Source of the DNA: Actinomadura luzonensis
Lineage (GTDB): Bacteria; Actinomycetota; Actinomycetes; Streptosporangiales; Streptosporangiaceae
Reading direction: 5' to 3'
DNA length: 64,000 bases
NCBI RefSeq assembly: GCF_022664455.2
Contig: NZ_JAKRKC020000001.1
Coordinates: 2,361,001 to 2,425,000, forward strand
Under the pieces are notes generated by a model that saw nothing but the letters and a program-made list of their open reading frames with translations, had not been told where the DNA came from and ran no database searches. Made by a program: the position numbers and the translations under genes. The first letter of the stretch is position 1. Every line of letters starts with the position of its first letter. Shown in pieces: positions 26,521 to 35,078 of the stretch.

Positions 26521-26962
26521 CGGCCGCGCGGGCGGGCTCGTTCGCGGCCGGGCCGGGCGGTTCGTCGGGCGCCGGGTCCTTCGTGTCGCGCTGCGGGCCG
26601 AACGACTCGAGCATCGCCCGGAACGTCGGGCACGGCCAGCGCCACATGCAGCTCCGGCACCGCAGGATCGGGTGCGCGGCGTCGCTGGTGATGCCGCCCG
26701 CGTCGCGTGGCTGGTGCAGGTCGAGCAGCCGCAGCCCCAGCTCGGAGAACCTGAGCAGGTCGGTGCGCGCGCCCGCCAGGAACTCCAGGTCCTCGCGGGC
26801 CAGCCGGGTGCGGATCGGGACAAAGCCCTCATGGTTGAGCAGGCCGCGCAGCCGCGCCGCCTCGTCGTGCCAGGAGTTGGCCTTCTCGGTGCGGAGGAGA
26901 ATGGACTCCAGCCGGTCGCGGAGCCCTTCGCGCTGGGGATCTTCAGGTTTCTCGGTCTTCAT
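26510..26962 (-). CDS. Hypothetical Cys-containing protein
   Basis: About 150 aa from ATG 26962 ([16 protein letters not shown]). The N-terminal half is helical and charged. The C-terminal half carries a compact cysteine group [13 protein letters not shown] (C-x2-C-x5-C), which could bind a metal or be redox-active. The tail is Pro/Ala-rich. No family recognised. AAGGAGG lies about 30 bp upstream of this ATG, so the real start may be a little earlier. Convergent overlap with the kinase. Confidence 0.6.
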   Translation of the reverse strand: MKTEKPEDPQREGLRDRLESILLRTEKANSWHDEAARLRGLLNHEGFVPIRTRLAREDLEFLAGARTDLLRFSELGLRLLDLHQPRDAGGITSDAAHPILRCRSCMWRWPCPTFRAMLESFGPQRDTKDPAPDEPPGPAANEPARAAVSR

Positions 26963-27149
26963 CGACGTGGGGCCCGTCAGCCGTGCCCTGGTCCCTCCTT
27001 CTCGGTGCCGCGGCGGGTGTTCAGGTGTCACGCTGTCAAGCTTCGCGTACTCTCCGTGCCTATGGAGCCCAAACGGAGGACAAAAACCTGTGCCTGCCCT
27101 CTCGGCGTGACAACGTGACCGAAAGCCTCCGCGCCGCTAGCCTGCCCAT

Positions 27150-27497
27150 GTGGAGCTCAAGGTCTCGACCAGATCACATGCCGGGTTCGCGCTCGTCGCG
27201 GTCACCGGGGAAATCGACCTCTACACGGCGCCCCACCTGCAGTCCGAGTTCACTCGGCTGCTGCAGGAAGGGCCGAGCCGGGTGGTCATCGACATGTCCG
27301 CCGTGGATTTCTGCGACTCCACGGGCATGAACGTGCTGCTCTCGGCGCTCAAGAGGATGAAGGAGCAGGGAGGCACCCTGGAGGTGGCCTCACCGCGTCC
27401 CGCCGTGCGCAAGATCCTGCAGGTCACCGGGCTCGACTCGGTGTTCACCGTGCACGAAGAGGTGCCCCAGGAGTTCCTCATATCCGAGGGATCATGA
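27150..27497 (+). CDS. STAS-domain anti-sigma factor antagonist
   Basis: 115 aa SpoIIAA/RsbV-like protein consisting of one STAS domain: VTGEIDLYTAPHLQSEF, then VIDMSAVDFCDSTGMNVLLSALKRM with the phosphorylatable Ser in DST. Unphosphorylated it would release a sigma factor from an RsbW-type kinase. GTG start. Stands alone; the RsbW-like protein at 23.0 kb is a candidate partner but pairing is not demonstrated. Confidence 0.9.
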   Translation: MELKVSTRSHAGFALVAVTGEIDLYTAPHLQSEFTRLLQEGPSRVVIDMSAVDFCDSTGMNVLLSALKRMKEQGGTLEVASPRPAVRKILQVTGLDSVFTVHEEVPQEFLISEGS

Positions 27498-27603
27498 CGG
27501 GAGCCGCCCGCGGACGCAGGGGACACCCGTCCCCCGCGCCTCGCCCGCATGCCGTCCTGCCCGCCGCATGCCGTCCGGTCCGCCCAGCGAGGAGCCCCCA
27601 CCA

Positions 27604-28332
27604 GTGAGCGGTGACACCGCCGTCATCATCCCGGCCGCGAACGAGGCCGAGCGCGTCGCGGCCACCGTCAAGGCGGCCTCGGCGCTGCCCGGCGTGGACC
27701 TCGTGGTGGTCGTGGACGACGGCTCGCGCGACCTGACAGGGAAGGTGGCGCGCGCCGCGGGCGCCCGGGTGGTGCGGCACAGCCGCAACCGGGGCAAGGC
27801 GGCCGCCATGGAGAGCGGGGCGGAGGCCGTACGGCTGCTGGACGGCGACGACACCCCGCGCCACCTGCTGTTCCTGGACGCCGACCTGGGCGACACGGCA
27901 GGGGCCGCGGCGCCGCTCGTGGAGCCGGTGCGCGCGGGCGAGGCCGACATGACGATCGCCGTCTTCAGCACCCGGGTGAAGCTCGGCGGGCACGGGTTAG
28001 TGGTGCGTCTGTCCAAGGAGGGCATCCGGCGGGCGACCGGGCTGGAGCTCGCCCAGCCGCTCAACGGCCAGCGCTGCCTGACCAGGGCCGCCTTCGAGGC
28101 CGCGCGGCCGCTGGCACACGGGTTCGGCGTGGAGACCGCGCTGACGATCGACCTGGTCCGCAAGGGGTACCGGGTGCGGCAGGTCGAGGTCGAGATGGCC
28201 CACCGGGCCACGGGCACCGACTGGCGGGCGCAGCTCCACCGCGCCGCCCAGCTCCGGGACGTGGCGCGGGCGCTGGCGACGCGCGACCCGGTGGTCGTCC
28301 AAAACCTGAACAAACTTCACTCCAACCGCTGA
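27604..28332 (+). CDS. Family 2 glycosyltransferase
   Basis: Inverting GT-A glycosyltransferase of 242 aa. It shows the nucleotide-sugar start TAVIIPAANEAERVAATV, VVVDDGSRD, HSRNRGKAAAMESGAE and the DxD in LFLDADLGD. Related to GpgS/dolichol-phosphate-mannose-synthase-like enzymes, but with no C-terminal TM helices. GTG 27604 (VSGDTAVII) is preferred; an ATG 36 bp upstream adds a Pro-rich leader. First gene of the glycosylation block; with the GT-C proteins downstream it could supply a polyprenyl-phospho-sugar donor (inference). Confidence 0.88.
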   Translation: MSGDTAVIIPAANEAERVAATVKAASALPGVDLVVVVDDGSRDLTGKVARAAGARVVRHSRNRGKAAAMESGAEAVRLLDGDDTPRHLLFLDADLGDTAGAAAPLVEPVRAGEADMTIAVFSTRVKLGGHGLVVRLSKEGIRRATGLELAQPLNGQRCLTRAAFEAARPLAHGFGVETALTIDLVRKGYRVRQVEVEMAHRATGTDWRAQLHRAAQLRDVARALATRDPVVVQNLNKLHSNR

Positions 28333-28689
28333 CCACCTTCCCGTTTCGGGCGGCGATGCCACGAACGGGGCCGCTCCCCGCCGACCACCCTCCCCTTCTC
28401 GGGGTGGGGATGAGGTCGCTCGCCGTCGGCCACCCTCCGGCTTTCCGGCAAGAGGCGGGGCCAGGGAGTGGGGACAGCGCCGCCCGTCGCCCGCTCCCCG
28501 CCTGACGGCTCTCTGGACGAGGGGCTGCGGTCCCTGATGCCTTGCGTCCTTCGGGGCGCGAGGGCGGGCCGGCGGCTGGGCGCCTGCTCGTTCTCCCGCG
28601 AGTGTGAGGGGCCGTCGTCCCCGTTCCCGTCCTCAGGGCGGTGAGGGGAAGCGGCGAGCGGGCGGCGGCGGGTGTGCTGGAATACGCGG
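28333..28689. other. Intergenic region with three degenerate hairpin repeats
   Basis: 357 bp without a credible gene. Directly after the GT2 stop three related elements occur: ACCACCTTCCCGTTTCGGG (hairpin 28340-28350), ACCACCCTCCCCTTCTCGGGG (hairpin 28392-28404) and CCACCCTCCGGCTTTCCGG (hairpin 28437-28448), about 50 bp apart. Each is a CCACCyTC box followed by a 4-bp GC stem with a 3-5 nt loop. They may be a terminator series or a small repeat family. The rest shows nothing I recognise. Confidence 0.5.
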
Positions 28690-30186
28690 GTGAGTTCGGA
28701 GACGCGGCGGCGCGGCATCGCCGGGGAGCGGCGGGCGCGGGCGGCCACGGCGGCCACGGCCGCGATCGGCGTCTCGGCCCTGCTGACGATCGTCATCGGG
28801 CTGCTCGGCCCGTCGCCCATGGTGCCCGCGCTGGACGGCCCCGCCTGGCAGCCGCCGTACTCGCTGGCGGTCCACCCCGACCCGCACCTGGCGGTGGCCC
28901 TCGCGGCCGCCGCGATCGTCGTCGGCGGCCTCGGCCTCCTGGCCGCCCTGATCCTCCCGGACCAGGCCGCGGCCCCGGACGTGCGCCTGCTGGTAAAGCT
29001 CGGCTGCCTGGCCGCCGCGGTCCTCGCCTTCCTGCCGCCCTCCGGCTCCGGCGACCACCTCAACTACGCCGCCTACGGCCGCATGCTCACCCTGGGGCTG
29101 AACCCGTACACGCACGGCGCCGCCGACCTGGCCGGCGACCCGATCGCCGACGCGGTGGAGCGGCCGTGGCGGGAGGAGCCCAGCGTGTACGGGCCGGTCG
29201 CGACGGCGGTGCAGGCGTTCGCGAGCTGGGTGGGCGGCGACTCGATGCGGCTGACCGTCTTCGTCCTGGCGCTGGTCAACGCCGCCGCCTTCGTCGTGAC
29301 CGGCCTGCTGCTCGACCGCGCGACCCGGCACGACGAGGCCGCCCGCCGCCGCGCCGCCCTGTTGTGGACGGCGAACCCGCTCCTCCTCTACCACCTGGTC
29401 GCCGGCCTGCACGCCGACACCCTGGCGGTGGCCTGCATGGTCGCCGCCCTCCTGGCGAGGGGCCGGCCGGCGGGCGGGGGCGTGCTGCTCGGCCTGGGCG
29501 TGGCGGTGAAGGTGAACGCCGGGCTCGTCGCCCTCGGCCCGGCCTGGGAGCTGCGCCGCCGTCCCGGCCGCCTGGCCGTCATGGCGGGCTGCGCTCTGGC
29601 GGTGGTGGCGGCCGGGTACGCCGTCGCCGGCCCGGAGGCGATCGCGCCGGTGACGCGCACCAGCAAGTCGATCTCGCACGCCACGGTCTGGAAGCTCGTC
29701 CAGGGGTGGTTGCAGGTGGTCGTGGGGCCGGGCAAAGCGTACCGGGGGGAGATCCAGGTCGGCTCGCTCCTGCTGCTGGCGTTGCTGGCCTGGCTGCTGC
29801 TCCGCTGGGCCGCTCGGGGCGGCTGGGGTGACGCGATCGGCTCGGCGCCGGTGGTGGCGGCCGGGCTGGCGGTCGCGTACGTGTTCGCCTCGCCGTACGT
29901 GCTGCCCTGGTACGACGGGCTGGCCTTCGGCATGCTGGCGCTGGTGGCGGCCTCGGCGGTGGACGGGTTCCTGGTCGTCCACCTGCTGGTCCTGTCGCTC
30001 GCCTACCTGCCGGCCCGGGTGGACGGGCAGCCCGCGGACCTCGCCTGGCTCAGCGGAGAGGTCCGGCCTCGGACGGGTTGGGTGCTGCTCGTCCTGACGA
30101 TCGCCCTGGCGGTGTGGGCGTGGCGAGCTGCAGCGCGCGGACGCAGGCCGCGAGCGTCAGCGGCACCGCCACCGTCAGCGCCATAG
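28690..30186 (+). CDS. Polytopic GT-C mannosyltransferase-like protein
   Basis: 498 aa membrane protein with about 12 TM helices, resembling actinobacterial polyprenol-phosphate-mannose-dependent alpha-mannosyltransferases (MptA/MptB/PimE type). The first extracytoplasmic loop carries an acidic site (SGSGDHLNYAAYGRM, then LGLNPYTHGAADL), and ERPWREEPSVYGPVAT is typical of the family. YVLPWYDGLAFG lies near the end. Uses lipid-linked sugar on the outer face of the membrane. GTG start (VSSETRRRG). The last 137 bp, including its final TM helix, overlap the convergent gene. Confidence 0.82.
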   Translation: MSSETRRRGIAGERRARAATAATAAIGVSALLTIVIGLLGPSPMVPALDGPAWQPPYSLAVHPDPHLAVALAAAAIVVGGLGLLAALILPDQAAAPDVRLLVKLGCLAAAVLAFLPPSGSGDHLNYAAYGRMLTLGLNPYTHGAADLAGDPIADAVERPWREEPSVYGPVATAVQAFASWVGGDSMRLTVFVLALVNAAAFVVTGLLLDRATRHDEAARRRAALLWTANPLLLYHLVAGLHADTLAVACMVAALLARGRPAGGGVLLGLGVAVKVNAGLVALGPAWELRRRPGRLAVMAGCALAVVAAGYAVAGPEAIAPVTRTSKSISHATVWKLVQGWLQVVVGPGKAYRGEIQVGSLLLLALLAWLLLRWAARGGWGDAIGSAPVVAAGLAVAYVFASPYVLPWYDGLAFGMLALVAASAVDGFLVVHLLVLSLAYLPARVDGQPADLAWLSGEVRPRTGWVLLVLTIALAVWAWRAAARGRRPRASAAPPPSAP

Positions 30187-32347
30187 CGGGGATCGCGATG
30201 CCGGAGTCGTTCATCAGGAAGCCGATGAACGCGCACGTCAGCGCCCCGAGCAGGCCGGCCCGCAGGGTGGGGGCCAGGGCGTAGGCCTGGCCGAGCGCCG
30301 CGGCGCCGTACCGGGAGGGCCGGGCCAGCACCAGGAACAGGAACGCCAGCGCCACCAGCGTCAGCAGGGTCAGCGACCAGTTGCCGACCGTCACCCCGAT
30401 CATGGCGCTGAGCTTGCGGCCGACGACCGTCCACGCCTGGCCGTCGATGACCTGCTGCACGAATGTCCCGAGGTGGGTGCGCCGCGCCTCAGGGCGCAGC
30501 CAGTCGACCACCGACAGCGCTCCGATGACCGCCACCCCGGCGACGCCGACCAGCAGCAGCCTGAGCACCGACACCCGCCTGCCGGACAGCAGGATCAGGA
30601 AGACCGCCAGCCCGACCACGAACGCCGGCACCCCGCCGAAGTCCGCGCCCCACGACGGCCACCCGTCGGCGAACACCGCGAACATCCCGTACAGCGCGCA
30701 CACCCCGACCGTGACCGCCCTGGGCAGGCCGCGGCCGAGCAGCCACTGCGCGACCCCGGCCAGGCCCAGGACGGTGCCGGTCGAGCAGACGGCGAAGGCG
30801 ATGTTGCTGAAGCCGTAGAAGCGGCCGCCGGTGACGGGCTCGTAGCCGGTGACGGCGTTCACCTGGAGGGCGGAGCCGGTCATGACGTCGAGGAGCAGGG
30901 CCAGCGAGGTGATCCCGGCGACGACGGTGAGCGGGCCGAGGACGTGCGCCCGCCAGGGGCCGGCGAAGGCGAGCGCGGTGATCAGGCCCGCGATGCCGAG
31001 GATCGTCACGATGACCGAGATCATCGGCGTCGGCAGGGTCCACCAGGGCACGAGCTGCGCCAGGAAGGTGGAGACGGCGATCGCGCCGCTCAGCACCGCG
31101 ACGATCTGTACCGCGCGCAGGAGCTTGGACGTGCTCGCGGCCCTGACGTCGGGCTCCGTGCCGGCGCGGCGGCGGCGCAGGGCGAGCGCGGCCCAGGCGT
31201 AGAAGAGCAGCTGGAGGGTGACCAGGACGGTGAAGAACGGGCCGCGGACCTCGCGGAGCACCTGGCTGGCGAGGTCGCCGTCGGCCAGCTCGGACACCGT
31301 CGCGGCGGGCCCGCCGGTGGTCGTGGCGGCGGGCTGCCACGGGCGGCCGACCACCTCGCGCGGCTGGGGCAGGCCGAGGAGCTGGATGACGGTGGCGGTG
31401 AGGTCGGTGACGGTGACCAGGGCGTCCTGGCGGGTGGAGGAGGCGGTGAGGCGGCCGTGCGGGTACGGCTCGCCGGACGGGGACGGGCCGGCGGCCAGGG
31501 CGAGGTGCAGGTGGGCGTTGGGGGTGACGTCGGAGAGACCGGCGACGAGGGTGGTGGTGCCGGGGGCGAGCAGGGGGAGCAGGGCGGCGATCCGGCGGTC
31601 GGCCTGCGCGGCGGCGGCCTGGCGGGCGGGGCCGGGCAGGGGGGTGGGGACGCCGTACTCGTCGAGGGGGCGGCGGGCCCAGGCGTCGGCGAGGTCGGGG
31701 GCCTCGAAGACGATCAGGCGGTACGGGGTGAGGTCGCCCAGGGCGACGGGGGTGGGGGCGTATCTGGCGATATTTCCGGACTTGTCGGCGGCGGCCAGGG
31801 CGGCGCCCGGACCGATCGCCGCCACCTTGCCCCCGGCGTCCGCCACCAGCTGGCCCAGCGTGCCGATACGGGCGTCGTAACCGGTCCCGGACTGATAGGC
31901 CGCCAGGGCGTCCCACCCGGGGACGGTCGCGCCTCCGCCGGCGGCGGGCCGCGGCTGAGGGGCGACCGGGGCCGGGCAGCCCTTGCCCGCCGTGCCCGCG
32001 CGCTGGCCCGCCGAGACCGTCAGCCAGCCCGCGGCGGGGCAGGTGATGCCGCGGTCGGGCGGCGGGACGGCGCGCGTCGAGAGGGAGGCCGAGGAGCCCT
32101 GGGCGGCGAGCTTCCACAGGGCGGGGGTGCGGGTCTCGTCGAGGTCGCTCCACTGCAACCCCGGCACCCCGACCACCACCACCCGCCCCTGCCCGGGGGC
32201 CCCTGAGGCGGAGGCGTGTGCGGGGGCGGCGAGGGCGAGGGCCAGGGCGGTGAGGACGGGCAGCAGGGAGCGGGCGATGCCGCGGAAGGGGCGTGGACGC
32301 GAACCGGCCCGGCCTCCGCGCAGGCCGGATGCGGTGTCGTGTGCCAT
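30050..32347 (-). CDS. Secreted alkaline-phosphatase-fold domain fused to multi-TM domain
   Basis: 765 aa. A signal sequence (LLPVLTALALALAAPAHA) precedes an extracytoplasmic domain of about 330 residues with alkaline-phosphatase/sulfatase-fold features: VVVVGVPGLQWSDLDETRTPALWKL with a possible metal Asp, TPNAHLHLALAAG and a late DALVTVTDLTATVIQLLG. About 11 TM helices follow. The nucleophile could not be fixed by eye. Known in actinobacteria mainly as a conserved membrane protein. ATG 32347 follows GGGGG. It lies between two GT-C genes, suggesting a role in envelope glycolipid processing. Confidence 0.75.
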   Translation of the reverse strand: MAHDTASGLRGGRAGSRPRPFRGIARSLLPVLTALALALAAPAHASASGAPGQGRVVVVGVPGLQWSDLDETRTPALWKLAAQGSSASLSTRAVPPPDRGITCPAAGWLTVSAGQRAGTAGKGCPAPVAPQPRPAAGGGATVPGWDALAAYQSGTGYDARIGTLGQLVADAGGKVAAIGPGAALAAADKSGNIARYAPTPVALGDLTPYRLIVFEAPDLADAWARRPLDEYGVPTPLPGPARQAAAAQADRRIAALLPLLAPGTTTLVAGLSDVTPNAHLHLALAAGPSPSGEPYPHGRLTASSTRQDALVTVTDLTATVIQLLGLPQPREVVGRPWQPAATTTGGPAATVSELADGDLASQVLREVRGPFFTVLVTLQLLFYAWAALALRRRRAGTEPDVRAASTSKLLRAVQIVAVLSGAIAVSTFLAQLVPWWTLPTPMISVIVTILGIAGLITALAFAGPWRAHVLGPLTVVAGITSLALLLDVMTGSALQVNAVTGYEPVTGGRFYGFSNIAFAVCSTGTVLGLAGVAQWLLGRGLPRAVTVGVCALYGMFAVFADGWPSWGADFGGVPAFVVGLAVFLILLSGRRVSVLRLLLVGVAGVAVIGALSVVDWLRPEARRTHLGTFVQQVIDGQAWTVVGRKLSAMIGVTVGNWSLTLLTLVALAFLFLVLARPSRYGAAALGQAYALAPTLRAGLLGALTCAFIGFLMNDSGIAIPAMALTVAVPLTLAACVRALQLATPTPPGRSSGRAAPNPSEAGPLR

Positions 32348-32427
32348 GGACCGAACCCCCAGTGCTTGCCCCTCGAACGACAACAGCCACGGTAACGTGC
32401 CACACCGTGACGAGAGGCGAGGTGCGG

Positions 32428-33612
32428 GTGAACCGGCGGCAGTGGTGGATGTGGGCGATCGTGGCGCTGGCCGTCGCGGCGGCCGTCGCGCCGCTGGTGC
32501 ACACGTGGCTCACGAACCCCGACGACCAGCGCCTGGTCGACCTGGACGTCTACCGCACCGGCGGCCAGATGTTGCTCGAAGGGCGGCCGGTCTACGACTA
32601 CTACACCCCGGCCCCCCAGCTCCTGCCGTTCACGTACCCGCCGATCGCCGCCATGCTGGCCGTGGGCCTGGCCGTGATGTCCTGGGAGACGGCCCAGTGG
32701 GTGTGGACGGCCGGCGTCTACGTGACGCTGGCGGTGACCGTCTGGTTCTCCTTCCGGCAGGCCCTGGAGGGGGAGGCGGTCCGGAGGCACGCGCCGTGGC
32801 TGTTCGGGCTGCTCATGGTGGCCTGCGCGTACCTGATGCCGATCCGCGACCAGGTGCGCTTCGGCCAGGTGGACATCCTGCTGGTCGCCCTCTGCGTGGC
32901 CGACTGCCTGGCCAGGCGCCCCTGGTGGCCGCGGGGCTTCCTGATCGGACTGGCCACGGCGGTGAAGCTGACGCCGGGCGTGTTCCTGATCTACCTGCTG
33001 GTCACGCGGCAGTGGCGGACGTTCTGGATGGCGGCGTTCGTGACGACGGTGCTCACGCTGCTGCCGTTCGCGGTGATCCCGAGGGACGCGGCCGGCTTCT
33101 GGTTCTCGGCGCTGCTCGACCCGGAGCGCCTCGGCGCGAACGCGGGCACCACGAACCAGTCGATGCGCGGCATGCTGATCCGCCTCTACATGAACGGCGC
33201 GCTGGAGTCGGCGATCTGGGTGGTGCTGGTCGCCGTGGTCGCCTGGTTCGGCTTCCGCGGCGCGCGGGAGGCGTACCTGACGGGCGACCGGCTCGCGGCG
33301 GTGGCGCTCGTCGGGCTGATGGCGGTGCTGCTCTCGCCGGTCGCCTGGATCCACCACCTGGCCTGGATCGTCGTGGTGCTCGGCGCGCTCGCCGGCGACG
33401 GGCGCGACCCGGCGCGGCTGCGCGTGGCGGGCGGGGTGTGGCTGTTCTACGTGGTGCCGGTCCCCTGGTGGGGGGTGTCGCTGATCGCGGCCGGCATCCC
33501 GGGGGTGAGCGTGGTGCTGGGCAAGATCGTCCAGGACGGCTACGGCCTCGGCGCCCTGGCCCTGGTGTGGTTGTTGGCCGCCTGGTTGCCGAAACGGCGG
33601 CAGCTCGTCTGA
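32428..33612 (+). CDS. GT87-family polyprenol-phosphate mannosyltransferase
   Basis: 394 aa polytopic GT-C enzyme (DUF2029/GT87, PimE-like), about 10 TM helices. Recognisable: the first-loop acidic residues in VDLDVYRTGGQMLLEGRPVYDY, FTYPPIAAML, FGQVDILLVALC, GLATAVKLTPGVFLIYLL and TTNQSMRGML. Adds alpha-mannose to lipid-linked acceptors on the periplasmic side. GTG 32428 is preferred with GCGAGG 6 bp upstream; GTGs at 32407 and 32422 are alternatives. Divergent from the alkaline-phosphatase-like gene with about 80 bp between. Confidence 0.88.
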   Translation: MNRRQWWMWAIVALAVAAAVAPLVHTWLTNPDDQRLVDLDVYRTGGQMLLEGRPVYDYYTPAPQLLPFTYPPIAAMLAVGLAVMSWETAQWVWTAGVYVTLAVTVWFSFRQALEGEAVRRHAPWLFGLLMVACAYLMPIRDQVRFGQVDILLVALCVADCLARRPWWPRGFLIGLATAVKLTPGVFLIYLLVTRQWRTFWMAAFVTTVLTLLPFAVIPRDAAGFWFSALLDPERLGANAGTTNQSMRGMLIRLYMNGALESAIWVVLVAVVAWFGFRGAREAYLTGDRLAAVALVGLMAVLLSPVAWIHHLAWIVVVLGALAGDGRDPARLRVAGGVWLFYVVPVPWWGVSLIAAGIPGVSVVLGKIVQDGYGLGALALVWLLAAWLPKRRQLV

Positions 33613-33634
33613 CCCAGCCGTTACCCTCGGTGCC

Positions 33635-34054
33635 GTGCTCGTTACGGTGTGGGTGATCGTCGGGGTCGTCGCCGGGGTCACCGGCGTGCTGATCGGCTAT
33701 CTGGCGCTGCGGCAGGCCAGGGCCGCCGTCGAGGACTGGCAGCGGGCCCTGGCCAGGCAGAGCAGCGAGGGCCTCGGCGACCTGAGGGCCATCAGGGACG
33801 TCGCGGTCTGCCGGTACGACGCGCTGTCGGAGATGAGCGGGCGGCTATCGTTCTCGGTCGCCATGATCAACGGCCTGGGCGACGGCATCGTCCTGACCTC
33901 GATCAACGGGCAGAGCGAGACCCGCACGTACGTGCGGCCGGTGGTCGGCGGCAAGGGCGCGCAGCCGCTGTCGCCCGAGGAGGAGGAGGCGGTGCGGGCC
34001 GCCCGGCTGGGCCTCGGGCCGCTGGTGCCGTGCCGGTCGGCGGGGCCGCTCTGA
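33635..34054 (+). CDS. DUF4446 family membrane-anchored protein
   Basis: 139 aa: an N-terminal TM helix (VWVIVGVVAGVTGVLIGYLAL), a short coiled segment, and the DUF4446 core with VCRYDALSEMSGRLSFSVAMI, DGIVLTSINGQSETRTYVRPV and LSPEEEEAVRAA. Function unknown. It commonly precedes pheA and serS in actinomycetes, as here. GTG start 22 bp after the mannosyltransferase stop. Confidence 0.88.
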   Translation: MLVTVWVIVGVVAGVTGVLIGYLALRQARAAVEDWQRALARQSSEGLGDLRAIRDVAVCRYDALSEMSGRLSFSVAMINGLGDGIVLTSINGQSETRTYVRPVVGGKGAQPLSPEEEEAVRAARLGLGPLVPCRSAGPL

Positions 34055-34100
34055 GCCGTTCCCGGCGCGCTGCCGGCTCGCCTGCGGATACTCTGGACGC

Positions 34101-35027
34101 ATGCCCAAGCTCGCCTATCTCGGGCCCGAGGGAACGTTCACCGAAGAGGCCCTGAGACTCCTCGACCCCACCGCGGAGCGGCTGCCCTGCGCCAACGTCA
34201 GCGCCGCGCTCAACGCCGCCCGCGCCGGCGAGGCCGACGGAGCCGTGGTCCCGCTGGAGAACTCCATCGAGGGCGCGATCACCACGACCCTCGACGAGTT
34301 CGCCTGGGGCGAGCCGCTGCTGATCACCGCCGAGCTGCTGCTGCCGGTGCAGTTCTCGCTGCTGGCCCGGCCCGGCACCGAGATCCCGCACATCAAGCGG
34401 GTCTACACGCACCCGGCCGCGATCACGCAGTGCCGGGGGTACATCGCGCGCGAGCTGCCGGACGCGGTCGTCGTGTCCGCGCCCTCGACCGCCGCCGCGG
34501 CGCAGGAGGTGTCGCTGCCGGGCTCGCCGTACGACGCGGCGATCGCCGCCCGCATCGCGGGCGAGCACTACGGCCTGACCGAGCTGGCCGGCGGCATCGG
34601 CGACCGGTCCGACACGGTGACCAGGTTCGTCAAGGTCGCCCGTCCGGGCGGGCCGCTGCCCGAGCCCACCGGCTCCGACCGCACCACGCTGGTCGTCTTC
34701 CTGGCCGACGACCACCCGGGCGCGCTGCTGGAGATGCTGACCGAGTTCTCGGTGCGCGGCGTCAACCTCACGCGCATCGAGTCGCGGCCGACCGGCGACG
34801 GCATCGGCCGCTACTTCTTCCACTTCGACTTCGAGGGCCACATCGGCGACGCGCGGGTCGGCGAGGCCATCGCGGGGCTCCACCGCATCTGCGGCGAGGT
34901 GCGCTTCCTCGGCAGCTATCCGCGGGCCGACGGCAGGCAGCCGCAGATCAAGCGGGGCACGTCCGACGCCGAGTTCGCCGAGGCGGGCGAGTGGCTGGCG
35001 CGGGTCCGCGCGGGCCGCGTCCAGTAG
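34101..35027 (+). CDS. pheA: Prephenate dehydratase PheA
   Basis: Converts prephenate to phenylpyruvate in phenylalanine synthesis. 308 aa, with a catalytic PDT domain (YLGPEGTFTEEA, GAVVPLENSIEGAI, and the TRF motif in DTVTRFVKVA) followed by an ACT domain (TTLVVFLADDHPGALLEML; ESRPTGDGIGRYFFHFDFEG) giving Phe feedback inhibition. There is no chorismate mutase domain, as in other actinobacteria. Starts 46 bp after DUF4446 and 51 bp before serS. Confidence 0.95.
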   Translation: MPKLAYLGPEGTFTEEALRLLDPTAERLPCANVSAALNAARAGEADGAVVPLENSIEGAITTTLDEFAWGEPLLITAELLLPVQFSLLARPGTEIPHIKRVYTHPAAITQCRGYIARELPDAVVVSAPSTAAAAQEVSLPGSPYDAAIAARIAGEHYGLTELAGGIGDRSDTVTRFVKVARPGGPLPEPTGSDRTTLVVFLADDHPGALLEMLTEFSVRGVNLTRIESRPTGDGIGRYFFHFDFEGHIGDARVGEAIAGLHRICGEVRFLGSYPRADGRQPQIKRGTSDAEFAEAGEWLARVRAGRVQ

Positions 35028-35078
35028 CCCCGGCTAATAGAGGGGCGAGGGGCCGTCCCGCGCCGGTAGCCTTTCCTT

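Noticed and set aside
34951..35078. T-box leader for serS
   Set aside because: Only 51 bp lie between pheA and serS and no T-box core is present.
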